DNA of 44,096 bases from an uncultured Agathobaculum sp. (lineage in GTDB: Bacteria; Bacillota; Clostridia; Oscillospirales; Butyricicoccaceae): positions 1 to 44,096 of the forward strand of contig CALWUJ010000014.1 of NCBI GenBank assembly GCA_944384725.1, written 5' to 3'. Numbering within the stretch: position 1 is the stretch's first letter; each line of letters begins with the position of its first letter. Under the pieces are notes generated by a model. That model made no database searches, was not told where the DNA came from, and worked only from the letters and a program-made list of their open reading frames with translations. Positions 24,234-31,126 of the stretch are shown piece after piece. Both the position numbers and the translations under genes were made by a program.

Positions 24234-25103
24234 TTATTGCGCCTGCAAGCGTTCAGCCGCCGCATCCGCCAGCTTCGCAAACTCCGCAAGGCTGAGCCGC
24301 TCACCGCGCACGCGCACATCCAATCCGACTGACTCAATCAGCGCCGTGATGCCGTCCTTGCCCAGCGTACCGCCGAGCACCGGGCCGAGCGCATTGACCA
24401 GCGTCTTGCGGCGCATGTTGAACGCTGCGCGCACGAGCGCAAAGAACAGCTTTTCGTCGCGTGTTTCGACTGCGGGCTGCGCAAGTGGGGTCAGCCGCAG
24501 CACCGCAGAATCCACCTTGGGCCGCGGCACGAAGCTCTCTGCCGGCACATCGAACAGGATTTCCGCCGCCGCATGATACTGTACGTAGATGGAAAAGGCG
24601 GAATATGCCGCTGTGCCGGGCGCGGCGCAGATGCGCTGCGCGACCTCTTTCTGCACCATGACCGTGATCTTGTCAAACACGCGGCTTTCGAGCAGCGCAG
24701 TAATTGCGGGCGTGGTGATATAATACGGCAGGTTGGCACAGGCAACCGCGTGTGCGTCTCCGAATTTCTCCGCGCACAGCGCGGCAAGGTCGAGCGCGAG
24801 CACATCGCCCTGCACGACCTCGAAATTGTCAAACTCCGCCATGGTTTCATCCAGCACAGGCAGCAGCGCGCGATCCAACTCGACCGCAACCACCCGCTCT
24901 GCCGTCCGGCAGAGTTCCGCGGTCAAACAGCCCATGCCCGGACCGACCTCGACCACGTTACCGGCTTCCGCCGCACCGCTCTGGGCTGCAATACGCTGCG
25001 GCACGGAAATATCGGTCAGAAAATTCTGGCCAAGCGATTTGGAAAAGTGGAATCCGTGCTTTGCCAGCACCGCACGGATCACGTCAATATCACAAAGGTT
25101 CAT
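24234..25103 (-). CDS. rsmA: 16S rRNA dimethyltransferase RsmA (KsgA)
   Basis: Dimethylates two adjacent adenines near the 3' end of 16S rRNA during 30S maturation. The 289-residue product shows SLGQNFL, the SAM-binding VVEVGPGMGCLTAEL, the acidic AVELDRAL, QGDVL, the catalytic NLPYYITTP, and the C-terminal helical domain with AAFNMRRKTLVNAL. AAAGGAAAC precedes the ATG. The start codon is only 18 bases beyond the T-run of the hpf terminator, so expression depends on read-through or an unseen promoter. Confidence 0.97.
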   Translation of the reverse strand: MNLCDIDVIRAVLAKHGFHFSKSLGQNFLTDISVPQRIAAQSGAAEAGNVVEVGPGMGCLTAELCRTAERVVAVELDRALLPVLDETMAEFDNFEVVQGDVLALDLAALCAEKFGDAHAVACANLPYYITTPAITALLESRVFDKITVMVQKEVAQRICAAPGTAAYSAFSIYVQYHAAAEILFDVPAESFVPRPKVDSAVLRLTPLAQPAVETRDEKLFFALVRAAFNMRRKTLVNALGPVLGGTLGKDGITALIESVGLDVRVRGERLSLAEFAKLADAAAERLQAQ

Positions 25104-25121
25104 TTGTTTCCTTTCCTCAGA

Positions 25122-25153
25122 AAAGGCCGGCGGCAGAAGTGCCGCCGGCCTTT
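25122..25153 (-). terminator. Terminator between hpf and rsmA
   Basis: AAAGGCCGGCGGCA pairs with TGCCGCCGGCCTTT around a four-base loop; TTTTCTG follows on the minus strand, and the rsmA ribosome binding site comes directly after. Confidence 0.92.
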
Positions 25154-25204
25154 GTTTTGTTGTTTCAATGGAGCCTGTCCACGATCAGCTGCCCCAATGG
25201 GTAT

Positions 25205-25732
25205 TTATTCCTCGCCTTCGATCAGGCCATAGCCGCCTGCCGCACGCTTGTAAACAACCGCATGAATATTGTTGTCGTCCGCGTTGCGGAAGAAGTAGAA
25301 CTGATGATCGAGCAAATTCATCTGCAAGATCGCCTCGTCCACGCTCATGGGCTTGACATCGAACTTCTTGCGGCGCACGATATCGAAATCCTCTTCCGAC
25401 AGGGCAGCCTGCTGCTCCGCGATCTTATCAAACGCGCCCTCACGCAGACGCTTTTCCAAACGGGTCTTATGCTTGCGGATCTGGCGCTCGATGCTGCTGA
25501 TGGCACCGTCCACAGATGCAAACATATCGGTCGTGGTTTCCTCCGCACGCACGACCAACCCGGCCTGACGCACTGTAATTTCCACGGTTTGCTTGCCGCG
25601 CAGCTCGCTGAAGGTCAGTGTCGTGTCGGAATCCTGATGAAAATACCGATCCAGTTTTTCGACCTTGCGCAGCGCGTATTGCCGCAGATCGTCGTCAATT
25701 TTCATTTTTCTCTCGACGATGGTAAACTTCAT
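25205..25732 (-). CDS. hpf: Long-form ribosome hibernation promoting factor
   Basis: Dimerises 70S ribosomes into inactive 100S particles in stationary phase. The 175-residue product has the N-terminal ribosome-binding domain (1-95, KFTIVERKMKIDDDLRQY, LDRYF) and a C-terminal dimerisation domain (about 115-175, KKFDVKPMSVDEAILQMNLLDHQFYFFRNAD), so it is the long form. AGGAGAT lies before the ATG. It has an own extended -10 promoter and an approximately 85-base leader with a small hairpin just ahead of the ribosome binding site. A strong terminator separates it from rsmA. Confidence 0.96.
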   Translation of the reverse strand: MKFTIVERKMKIDDDLRQYALRKVEKLDRYFHQDSDTTLTFSELRGKQTVEITVRQAGLVVRAEETTTDMFASVDGAISSIERQIRKHKTRLEKRLREGAFDKIAEQQAALSEEDFDIVRRKKFDVKPMSVDEAILQMNLLDHQFYFFRNADDNNIHAVVYKRAAGGYGLIEGEE

Positions 25733-25748
25733 AACATCATCTCCTATC

Positions 25749-25761
25749 GGGCAGAATGCCC
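25749..25761 (-). promoter_or_regulatory. Hairpin just upstream of the hpf ribosome binding site
   Basis: GGGCA and TGCCC arms with a three-base loop, three bases ahead of the AGGAGAT of hpf. It could affect translation start; no known regulator is indicated. Confidence 0.35.
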
Positions 25762-25824
25762 AAGATACTTTGGCGTTGCCGCCCGCCGATGGCTGCGGCC
25801 GCCATATGGGGTTTTGCTATATTC

Positions 25825-25854
25825 AGTATACCACGCCTTATGGCAAAATGTCCA
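25825..25854 (-). promoter_or_regulatory. hpf promoter
   Basis: Minus-strand TGGACA (25854-25849), 18-base spacer ending TGG, and TATACT (25830-25825), an extended -10. Confidence 0.7.
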
Positions 25855-25905
25855 ATCTATTTTACGCAAGTTCACAAATTGTTCAGCAGTTTCTCTAACA
25901 GTTCC

Positions 25906-26748
25906 TCAAATCTCGCCCTCTGCATGGCGCGTGACATGGCAGGAGATATTCACCACGCACGGCAGACCTGCAATATGCGTGCCGAACGGCTCAATCGCGC
26001 AGGAGAGCGCGGTCACTGTGCCGCCAAGTCCCTGCGGGCCGACACCCGAGGCGTTGACCTTGTCCAAAATCGCCTGCTCCATCTCGGCGTACAGCGGGTC
26101 AGCATTATGTTCACCGACCGGACGCAGCAGTGCGCGTTTGGCAAGAAAGGCCGCTTTATCGCTCGTACCGCCCAAGCCTACGCCAATGACGATCGGCGGA
26201 CAGGGATTCGAGCCTGCATTGATGCAGGCATCCGCGATGAAGTCCACGATCTGCTCTTTGGTTGCTGCGGGCGTGAACATCTTCATGGCGCTCATATTCT
26301 CCGAGCCAAACCCCTTGGGCGCAACCGTAATGCGCACCTTATCCCCCGGCACGATCGAGGTATACAGCACGCAAGGCGTGTTGTCGTTCGTATTCTCGCG
26401 GCGCAGCGGGTCGCCCACCACAGAAAGGCGCAGATAGCCGTCGATATAGCCGCGGCGCACGCCCTCGGTCACCGCGTCCTCAAATGCGCCGCCCGTCAGG
26501 TGCACATCCTGCCCGACCTCCGCGAATACAATCGCCATACCGGTATCCTGGCAGACCGGCACGTCGTTTTCCCGTGCCAGATCGCAGTTTGCGATCATCT
26601 CTCCAAAAATCTCCTTGCCGAGCGGTGACTGCTCGGCCTGCTGACCGTCCACAAACGCCTGCCGCAGATCGGCGGGCAGATAATAGTTTGCGTCGATGCA
26701 CAGCTGCCGCACCAGCTTGGTCACTTCCGAAACGTCAATCGTTCTCAT
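25906..26748 (-). CDS. Class I fumarate hydratase / tartrate dehydratase alpha subunit
   Basis: A 280-residue N-terminal-type subunit of two-subunit [4Fe-4S] hydro-lyases of the fumarase/tartrate dehydratase group. Cluster ligands are likely Cys in VCQDTG, GSNPCPP and ISCHVTRH. Motifs ENTNDNTPCV and GVGLGGTSDKAAFLAKRALLRP also match. The start at 26748 has AGGAGGAC upstream and overlaps the amidohydrolase stop by four bases (ATGA). The matching beta subunit is not adjacent; the next gene downstream is hpf. Fumarate is the most likely substrate by family frequency; tartrate is possible. Confidence 0.9.
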   Translation of the reverse strand: MRTIDVSEVTKLVRQLCIDANYYLPADLRQAFVDGQQAEQSPLGKEIFGEMIANCDLARENDVPVCQDTGMAIVFAEVGQDVHLTGGAFEDAVTEGVRRGYIDGYLRLSVVGDPLRRENTNDNTPCVLYTSIVPGDKVRITVAPKGFGSENMSAMKMFTPAATKEQIVDFIADACINAGSNPCPPIVIGVGLGGTSDKAAFLAKRALLRPVGEHNADPLYAEMEQAILDKVNASGVGPQGLGGTVTALSCAIEPFGTHIAGLPCVVNISCHVTRHAEGEI

Positions 26749-27917
26749 GTTGTCCTCCTGTATTCCAGTGCGCCGTTTACCCAAACGGCCTGCACCTGAG
26801 TTGCAAAATCCAGCGGGTCACCGCTCCACAGCACGCAGTCCGCATCCAGCCCAGCCTGCAAGCTGCCAATGCGATCCGCCATGCCCGCAATCTGCGCCGG
26901 CACCGAAGTGACCGCGCGCAGCGCATCGGTTTGATCCATTCCTGCGCGCACGGCAAGCATGAGCGCCATCGGCAGCAACCGCAGCGGGATCTCCGGATGG
27001 TCGACCGTGATCGCAGTCGGAATGCCTGCATGAGCAAGGATTCCCGGTGCTGCATCGGTCAGGTTGCGCAATTCCGGTTTGGACCGGTCGGTCATATATG
27101 GTCCGCTCACGACCGGCACGCCTTCCTCTGCCAGCAGATCCGCCACCAGATGCGCTTCCGTGCCGTGCACGATCACCGGCTTGATGGCAAACTCTTTGGC
27201 GATGCGCAGCGCAGTGAAGATATCGTCCGCGCGGTGGGCGTGGAAATGCGCCTCGATCTTTCCCCAAAGCAGCGGCAGAAGCGCCTCCAGCTTCGCGTCG
27301 TAGTCCGGCCCGTCATCCTCCGGGTCGCTCTCGGCACGTTCTTTCCGCGCCAGATACTCTTTCGCCTTATATAACTGTTCCCGCATCAGCGCAGCAGTCG
27401 CCATCCGGGTGACCGGACTTTCATCCTTATCGTGATAAACCGACTTCGGGTTTTCACCCAGCGCAAATTTGATCGCCAGCGGCGCTTTGAGCACCATATC
27501 GTCCACCCGACGTCCCGCCGTCTTAAGCAGCGCAATCTGCCCGCCGATCGGGTTGGCGCTACCCGGGCTGACCGCGGTCGCGGTCACACCGGCCTCGATT
27601 GCTTCGCGGAATGCTCGGTCCATCGGATTGATGCCATCAATCGCGCGCAAATGCGGCGTGACCGGATCGGTGTCCTCGTTGCCGTCTGCGCCCTCGAAGC
27701 CCAGCCCGTCCTCATACAAGCCGAGGTGGGAATGGATGTCGATCAAACCGGGCGTGAGTACGCCGCCCGCGCCATCGAACACCTTCTCACAGTCCGGCGG
27801 TGCCTGCGTCCCTGTGGCGACGATTTTCCCGTCCTCCATCAGCAGCCAGCCGGAAAAGCGCGTGTCCGCCTCGTCCATCGTCCAAACGGTTACATTTTTG
27901 ATCAGCAGTTGTTTCAT
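26745..27917 (-). CDS. Metal-dependent amidohydrolase
   Basis: A 390-residue TIM-barrel hydrolase of the amidohydrolase superfamily, similar in layout to imidazolonepropionase-type proteins. Metal-ligand motifs are DIHSHLG, EAHFHAHR, IVHGTEAH and the catalytic Asp of TVDHPE. The small beta domain is made of N- and C-terminal parts (ending VQAVWVNGALEY). The substrate is unknown. The ATG at 27917 has AAAGAGG upstream; an earlier in-frame extension covers the opposite-strand RNA promoter and was rejected. Coupled by ATGA to the fumarase alpha gene, which suggests a joint pathway, although no such pathway is known to me. Confidence 0.88.
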   Translation of the reverse strand: MKQLLIKNVTVWTMDEADTRFSGWLLMEDGKIVATGTQAPPDCEKVFDGAGGVLTPGLIDIHSHLGLYEDGLGFEGADGNEDTDPVTPHLRAIDGINPMDRAFREAIEAGVTATAVSPGSANPIGGQIALLKTAGRRVDDMVLKAPLAIKFALGENPKSVYHDKDESPVTRMATAALMREQLYKAKEYLARKERAESDPEDDGPDYDAKLEALLPLLWGKIEAHFHAHRADDIFTALRIAKEFAIKPVIVHGTEAHLVADLLAEEGVPVVSGPYMTDRSKPELRNLTDAAPGILAHAGIPTAITVDHPEIPLRLLPMALMLAVRAGMDQTDALRAVTSVPAQIAGMADRIGSLQAGLDADCVLWSGDPLDFATQVQAVWVNGALEYRRTT

Positions 27918-27939
27918 GAAAACCTCTTTGAAAAAAGCA

Positions 27940-27968
27940 TTGACATAACTGGTAAAATATGGTATATT
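27940..27968 (+). promoter_or_regulatory. Strong sigma-A promoter of the probable small RNA
   Basis: Perfect TTGACA (27940-27945), 17-base spacer ending TGG, and TATATT (27963-27968). It points to the right, away from the amidohydrolase gene, into a region with no credible coding sequence before the terminator. Confidence 0.85.
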
Positions 27969-27974
27969 AATCAT

Positions 27975-28130
27975 GGCAGTTGAAAAACTGCCATGCACCG
28001 TTCATATCTTTATCCCCACAATCCTACTTTTGGCGCTCTTCCGCAAGGAAGGGCGCATTTTTTGCGTGTTTCCGCAAAAGCTGTCGGATGCTGCGGGATA
28101 AAAACAAAACCGAGGTCACCCTCGGTTTTT
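27975..28130 (+). ncRNA. Probable structured small RNA, about 155 nt
   Basis: Transcription from the promoter at 27940-27968 would give about 155 nt ending at a terminator. Three further hairpins are visible: CATGGCAGTT/AACTGCCATG capped by GAAA (27972-27995), GCGCTCTTCC/GGAAGGGCGC capped by GCAA (28033-28056) and TTTTGCG/CGCAAAA (28060-28079). Both first loops are GNRA tetraloops, a sign of selected RNA structure. Unpaired stretches between them (about 27996-28032, C/U-rich) could bind targets. No ribosome binding site-led ORF fits inside. It does not resemble 6S RNA (ends do not pair) or SRP RNA (no core motif). Identity unknown. Confidence 0.65.
28106..28130. terminator. Bidirectional terminator between the small RNA and yabR
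   Basis: CCGAGG and CCTCGG with loop TCAC, flanked by A4 and T5 on each strand; on the minus strand TTTTGTTTTT follows. It ends the small RNA and the yabR transcript. Confidence 0.92.
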
Positions 28131-28134
28131 CTGT

Positions 28135-28590
28135 TTATCTGCGGCGGCGCGAACCGTTTTTACGGTCGGTCGCATGACGGACATCCGCCTGACGGCTTTC
28201 GCTGTCCGACATAAACGCCTTCAATTTATCCTCGAAGCTCATCGTCGCAGGGTCCTTCGGCTGCTGTGCCGCACGCCCGCGCGGTGCAGCGGGACGCTGC
28301 TGAAAACGCGGTTGACGGGCCGCAAAACCGCCTGACCGCTCCGGCCGCTGCTCCTGTGGCTGCGCTTTCTTGATCGACAGGTTGATGCGTCCGGCCTGAT
28401 CGATATTGATAATCTTGACCTTGACCGTCTGCCCTTCCTGCAGAAAATCCTTGATGTCGTTGACAAAGCTGGACGCAACCTCAGAGATATGCACCATGCC
28501 CGACTTGCCCTCCGGCAACGCAACGAACGCGCCGAATTTGGTAATGCCCGTTACCTTACCTTCTACAATCGTTCCCACTGCCAAATCCAT
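28135..28590 (-). CDS. yabR: S1 RNA-binding domain protein (YabR-like)
   Basis: A 151-residue protein with one S1 domain (about 1-75: GTIVEGKVTGITKFGAFVALPEGKSGMVHISEV) and a Gln/Arg/Pro-rich, probably disordered and RNA-binding tail ending RKNGSRRRR. Related YabR/CvfD proteins of Firmicutes affect translation or mRNA stability. The start at 28590 is set by the S1 domain start; GGAGG lies a long 13 bases upstream. Last gene of the divIC-linked block, the same order as in Bacillus. Confidence 0.9.
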   Translation of the reverse strand: MDLAVGTIVEGKVTGITKFGAFVALPEGKSGMVHISEVASSFVNDIKDFLQEGQTVKVKIINIDQAGRINLSIKKAQPQEQRPERSGGFAARQPRFQQRPAAPRGRAAQQPKDPATMSFEDKLKAFMSDSESRQADVRHATDRKNGSRRRR

Positions 28591-28624
28591 ATAAGTTTTT
28601 TTGCCTCCGTTAATCTTTTCCCTT

Positions 28625-28906
28625 TTACCGGCTGGAGGTGTCCACAAAAACACGTTCCCCGGGTTCCGCATAGCTCAGTTCCGAACGGGCCAGTTCGCCG
28701 ATATCCTCTTCAGTAATGCCGTTTTGCATTTCCTGCCGCAGCTGCTCGTTGGCTTCCTCATATTCCAGCACCTGCTGGCTTAAGGAGTCGAGCTCTGCCC
28801 GCTTATCCGCGATCTGCGATTGCAACCGAACGATTGTGACCACCGCATAAAGCAAAAACGCCAGCATCGCTATTTTTACTACAACCGGCATCTTCCGCTT
28901 TGACAA
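28625..28906 (-). CDS. divIC: Septum formation initiator DivIC/FtsB family
   Basis: A 93-residue single-pass membrane protein of the divisome. A short basic N-terminus (SKRKMP) is followed by a membrane helix (about 8-26) and an extracellular coiled coil (about 28-62), then ARSELSYAEPGERVF, the family signature. Interacts with FtsL and DivIB in Bacillus. The start is TTG, placed seven bases after AGGTGAG. It sits between yabQ and yabR, the order found in Bacillus. Confidence 0.93.
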   Translation of the reverse strand: MSKRKMPVVVKIAMLAFLLYAVVTIVRLQSQIADKRAELDSLSQQVLEYEEANEQLRQEMQNGITEEDIGELARSELSYAEPGERVFVDTSSR

Positions 28907-28953
28907 TGTTCTCTCACCTCGTACTGTCTGTCCGCGTCAAACTGATCTGAATT

Positions 28954-29412
28954 TTATTTTATACCTTTCCCACGAAAAATGGAAGAGGGTTTTGCAAACT
29001 TTTTCGCAAAAAATCGAATTTTCCCCACCAGCGGACTTTGCCGCCAGCGCTGCCGGATGGTACGGCCCAGCCAGCAGAGACCGGCGATCAACCGTACAAT
29101 TCCCCGCAGCACCCCCTCGAGCACAGCAAGCACCACGGCGCTGATGAGCTGGAAGTATAGAGCGGCCCCGCCTGCCACGCCGGCCAGCACAAAATAGCGG
29201 CTCTGCCCCACTGCAAACAGCAGGTTGAATTCAAAGAGCGCCGCCAGCAACACCAGCCAGAACAGCGCATCGCACACCGCGGTCGCTGCCCAGCCAAACC
29301 CGAACACCCGCCTCGGCGCACGCAGCAGGTCATACACCACGCCAATACCTACGCCCAGCAGAATGCTTTGCAGAAACAGCCGCAGCTGCTCCTGATTGGA
29401 AAACACCTCCAT
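28954..29412 (-). CDS. yabQ: Spore cortex biosynthesis protein YabQ
   Basis: A 152-residue membrane protein required for spore cortex formation in Bacillus. It has about four hydrophobic segments, the N-terminal QLRLFLQSILLGVGIGVVYDLLR and a basic tail. It begins seven bases after the yabP stop. The mother-cell compartment is the expected site (outer forespore membrane). Confidence 0.9.
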   Translation of the reverse strand: MEVFSNQEQLRLFLQSILLGVGIGVVYDLLRAPRRVFGFGWAATAVCDALFWLVLLAALFEFNLLFAVGQSRYFVLAGVAGGAALYFQLISAVVLAVLEGVLRGIVRLIAGLCWLGRTIRQRWRQSPLVGKIRFFAKKFAKPSSIFRGKGIK

Positions 29413-29418
29413 GCTGTC

Positions 29419-29703
29419 TCACCCGCCGAACAGCCGCTTGAACCAGCTGCCACGCGGCTGCACACTATCGTCATATTCGATCAGCCCGATTTCGCCTTCC
29501 ACGATCAGCTCCCCGGCCTCCAATTGCAGCCGCTCGACATGCAGCCCCTGCCCCCGCACCACTACCATCCCGCGCACGGTCTCCAGCAGCACCTGTTCCT
29601 CGTCAAAACTCTGCACATCCAAAACACCGGAAATGGACAGTTTTTCCCGCCCTTCCAGAATGATATTGTGCGGCATTTCCCTGTTGCGATCTTCGGATGC
29701 CAT
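29419..29703 (-). CDS. yabP: Sporulation protein YabP
   Basis: A 94-residue YabP/YqfC-family protein with an all-beta pattern: HNIILEGREKLSISGVLDVQSFDEEQVLLET then VVVRGQGLHVERLQLEAGELIVEGEI. The YabP family acts in mother-cell sporulation and is linked with YabQ. The start at 29703 has GGAGGG upstream. A terminator lies directly before it. A CATAGGAT in the loop of that terminator resembles a sigma-E -10, but no -35 fits, so this is only a hint. Confidence 0.92.
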   Translation of the reverse strand: MASEDRNREMPHNIILEGREKLSISGVLDVQSFDEEQVLLETVRGMVVVRGQGLHVERLQLEAGELIVEGEIGLIEYDDSVQPRGSWFKRLFGG

Positions 29704-29726
29704 CAGCCATTCCCTCCCTGCAAAAA

Positions 29727-29766
29727 AACATCCCGCTCCCTTCATCCTATGAAGAGGCGGGATGTT
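29727..29766 (-). terminator. Terminator between rqcP and yabP
   Basis: AACATCCCGC (29727-29736) pairs with GCGGGATGTT (29757-29766), with an inner CTTCAT/ATGAAG pairing; a run of seven T follows on the minus strand, then the yabP ribosome binding site. It separates housekeeping from sporulation genes. Confidence 0.9.
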
Positions 29767-29777
29767 TTAGCACCAAA

Positions 29778-30020
29778 TCAGGAGATTTCCCGATACATGG
29801 CGGCTGCGTCTGCTTTGAGGGCATGCTCTGCGATGGCGAGCACCTCCACCTTCATGGTGCGCTGGCCGAACGCAATTTCAATGATGTCACCCATTTTGAC
29901 CTGATACGAAGCCTTGGCAGGCTTGCCGTTGACCGTGATGCGCGCGGCATCACACGCATCGTTTGCCACGGTACGGCGCTTAATCAGGCGGGAAACCTTG
30001 AGGTATTTATCCAGTCTCAC
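29778..30020 (-). CDS. rqcP: S4-domain RNA-binding protein RqcP (YabO)
   Basis: An 80-residue single S4-domain protein. VRLDKYLKVSRLIKRRTVANDACDAARITVNG is the classic S4 fold. In Bacillus RqcP stabilises tRNA during poly-alanine tailing in ribosome-associated quality control with RqcH. The start is GTG at 30020, immediately after the HU stop codon (one base between), with AGGTGG upstream. Longer in-frame sequence lies within the HU gene and is not homologous. Order mazG-hup-rqcP-yabP matches the Bacillus yabN-yabO-yabP order plus HU. Confidence 0.93.
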   Translation of the reverse strand: MRLDKYLKVSRLIKRRTVANDACDAARITVNGKPAKASYQVKMGDIIEIAFGQRTMKVEVLAIAEHALKADAAAMYREIS

Positions 30021-30021
30021 G

Positions 30022-30300
30022 TTACTTGTTATCCACCTTATCCTTGAGAGTCTTGCTGGGCTTAAAGACCGGTGTGATCGCGGCAGCGATCTCGATCTCT
30101 TCGCCCGTGCGCGGGTTATGCCCCGTGCGTGCCGCGCGCTGCTTGGTTTCAAACGAACCAAAGCCGCCGATCTGCACCTTGTCGCCGGCAGCGAGCGCAT
30201 CGCCAATGGCGGCAAACAGCGCGTCCATTGTTTTTTCCGTATCTTTTTTCGACAATCCGGTTTTGTCCGCAATCAGCGTGACAAAATCACCTTTCTTCAT
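30022..30300 (-). CDS. hup: DNA-binding protein HU
   Basis: A 92-residue histone-like protein. KKGDFVTLIADKTGLSKKD starts the helical dimerisation part, and the signature IGGFGSFETKQRAARTGHNPRTGEEIEI forms the DNA-grasping arms. It binds and bends DNA without strong sequence preference. GGGGGAAT precedes the ATG. It is inserted between mazG and rqcP. Confidence 0.97.
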   Translation of the reverse strand: MKKGDFVTLIADKTGLSKKDTEKTMDALFAAIGDALAAGDKVQIGGFGSFETKQRAARTGHNPRTGEEIEIAAAITPVFKPSKTLKDKVDNK

Positions 30301-30318
30301 GCCGTATTCCCCCGTTCT

Positions 30319-31110
30319 TTATTCCGCCGCTTTCGCTTTGTTCCAAAGCGCGTCCAATTCCTCCAGCGACAAATCGGACAGCGTCTTGTCCGCCGCGTGC
30401 GCCTTCCGCTCCATCGACGCGAAACGGCTGATGAATTTGTCACACGTTTTTTCCAGCGCGCGCTCCGGGTCGACCTTCAAGTGCCGCGCGACATTGACCA
30501 TCGCAAACAGCAGATCACCCAATTCCTCTTCCACATCGCCGCTGCCATCCATCGCCTGCTGCAATTCCGCGGTTTCCTCCGCGACCTTGTCCAGTGCACC
30601 CTGCACATTTTCCCAGTCAAAGCCGACCTTTGCCGCCTTCTTTTGCAGTTTTTCCGCACGGATCAGGCCGGGCAGGCTGCGCGCCACACTGTCGAGCGCA
30701 GAGGTATCGGTCTCCTGATGCTTCTCCACGCGCTTGAGCGCATCCCAATTGCGCAAAATCTCCTCGGACGAGCCTACCTCGACCGAGCCGAAGATGTGCG
30801 GATGCCGGAAGATCAGCTTTTTGCACACGCCGTCCGCCACGTCTCCGATGTCGAATACGCCTTTTTCCTTTTCCATCTGCGTATGGAACACGACTTGCAG
30901 CAGCACATCGCCCAGTTCTTCCTTCAGGTGCTCGGCATCCTGCTCGTCAATCGCTTCGCAGACCTCGTATGTTTCCTCGATAAAGTTGCGGCGGATGGAC
31001 TGGTGATCCTGCTCCCGATCCCACATGCAGCCGTCCGGTGCACGCAGGATTTCCATGATCCGTAGCAGATCCTCAAACTCATATTTATCTTTTTGCTGAA
31101 AATCAACCAT
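30319..31110 (-). CDS. mazG: Nucleoside triphosphate pyrophosphohydrolase MazG (YabN-type)
   Basis: A 263-residue protein with two MazG domains. Each shows the metal-binding EExxE pattern: EETYEVCEAIDE...EELGDVLLQ in the first half and EETAELQQAMDG...EELGDLLFAM in the second. MazG hydrolyses NTPs, including non-canonical ones, to NMP and pyrophosphate. Bacillus YabN also carries an N-terminal methylase-like domain, absent here. The ATG at 31110 has AGGA nine bases upstream; a GTG slightly earlier has too short a spacing. It follows spoVB by 16 bases. Confidence 0.95.
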   Translation of the reverse strand: MVDFQQKDKYEFEDLLRIMEILRAPDGCMWDREQDHQSIRRNFIEETYEVCEAIDEQDAEHLKEELGDVLLQVVFHTQMEKEKGVFDIGDVADGVCKKLIFRHPHIFGSVEVGSSEEILRNWDALKRVEKHQETDTSALDSVARSLPGLIRAEKLQKKAAKVGFDWENVQGALDKVAEETAELQQAMDGSGDVEEELGDLLFAMVNVARHLKVDPERALEKTCDKFISRFASMERKAHAADKTLSDLSLEELDALWNKAKAAE

Positions 31111-31126
31111 TTTTTGCACTTCCTGC

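Noticed and set aside
27975-28130. Identification of the RNA as 6S, SRP or tmRNA
   Set aside because: Its ends do not pair as in 6S RNA, the SRP core motif is absent, and it is too short and lacks a tag-coding region for tmRNA.
27980-28177. Small open frame across the probable RNA
   Set aside because: It starts within the first hairpin, has no ribosome binding site and reads through the terminator, so a protein is unlikely.
29727-29766. Sigma-E promoter of yabP within the terminator
   Set aside because: CATAGGAT in the hairpin loop fits a -10 only in part, and there is no acceptable -35 at 13-15 bases.
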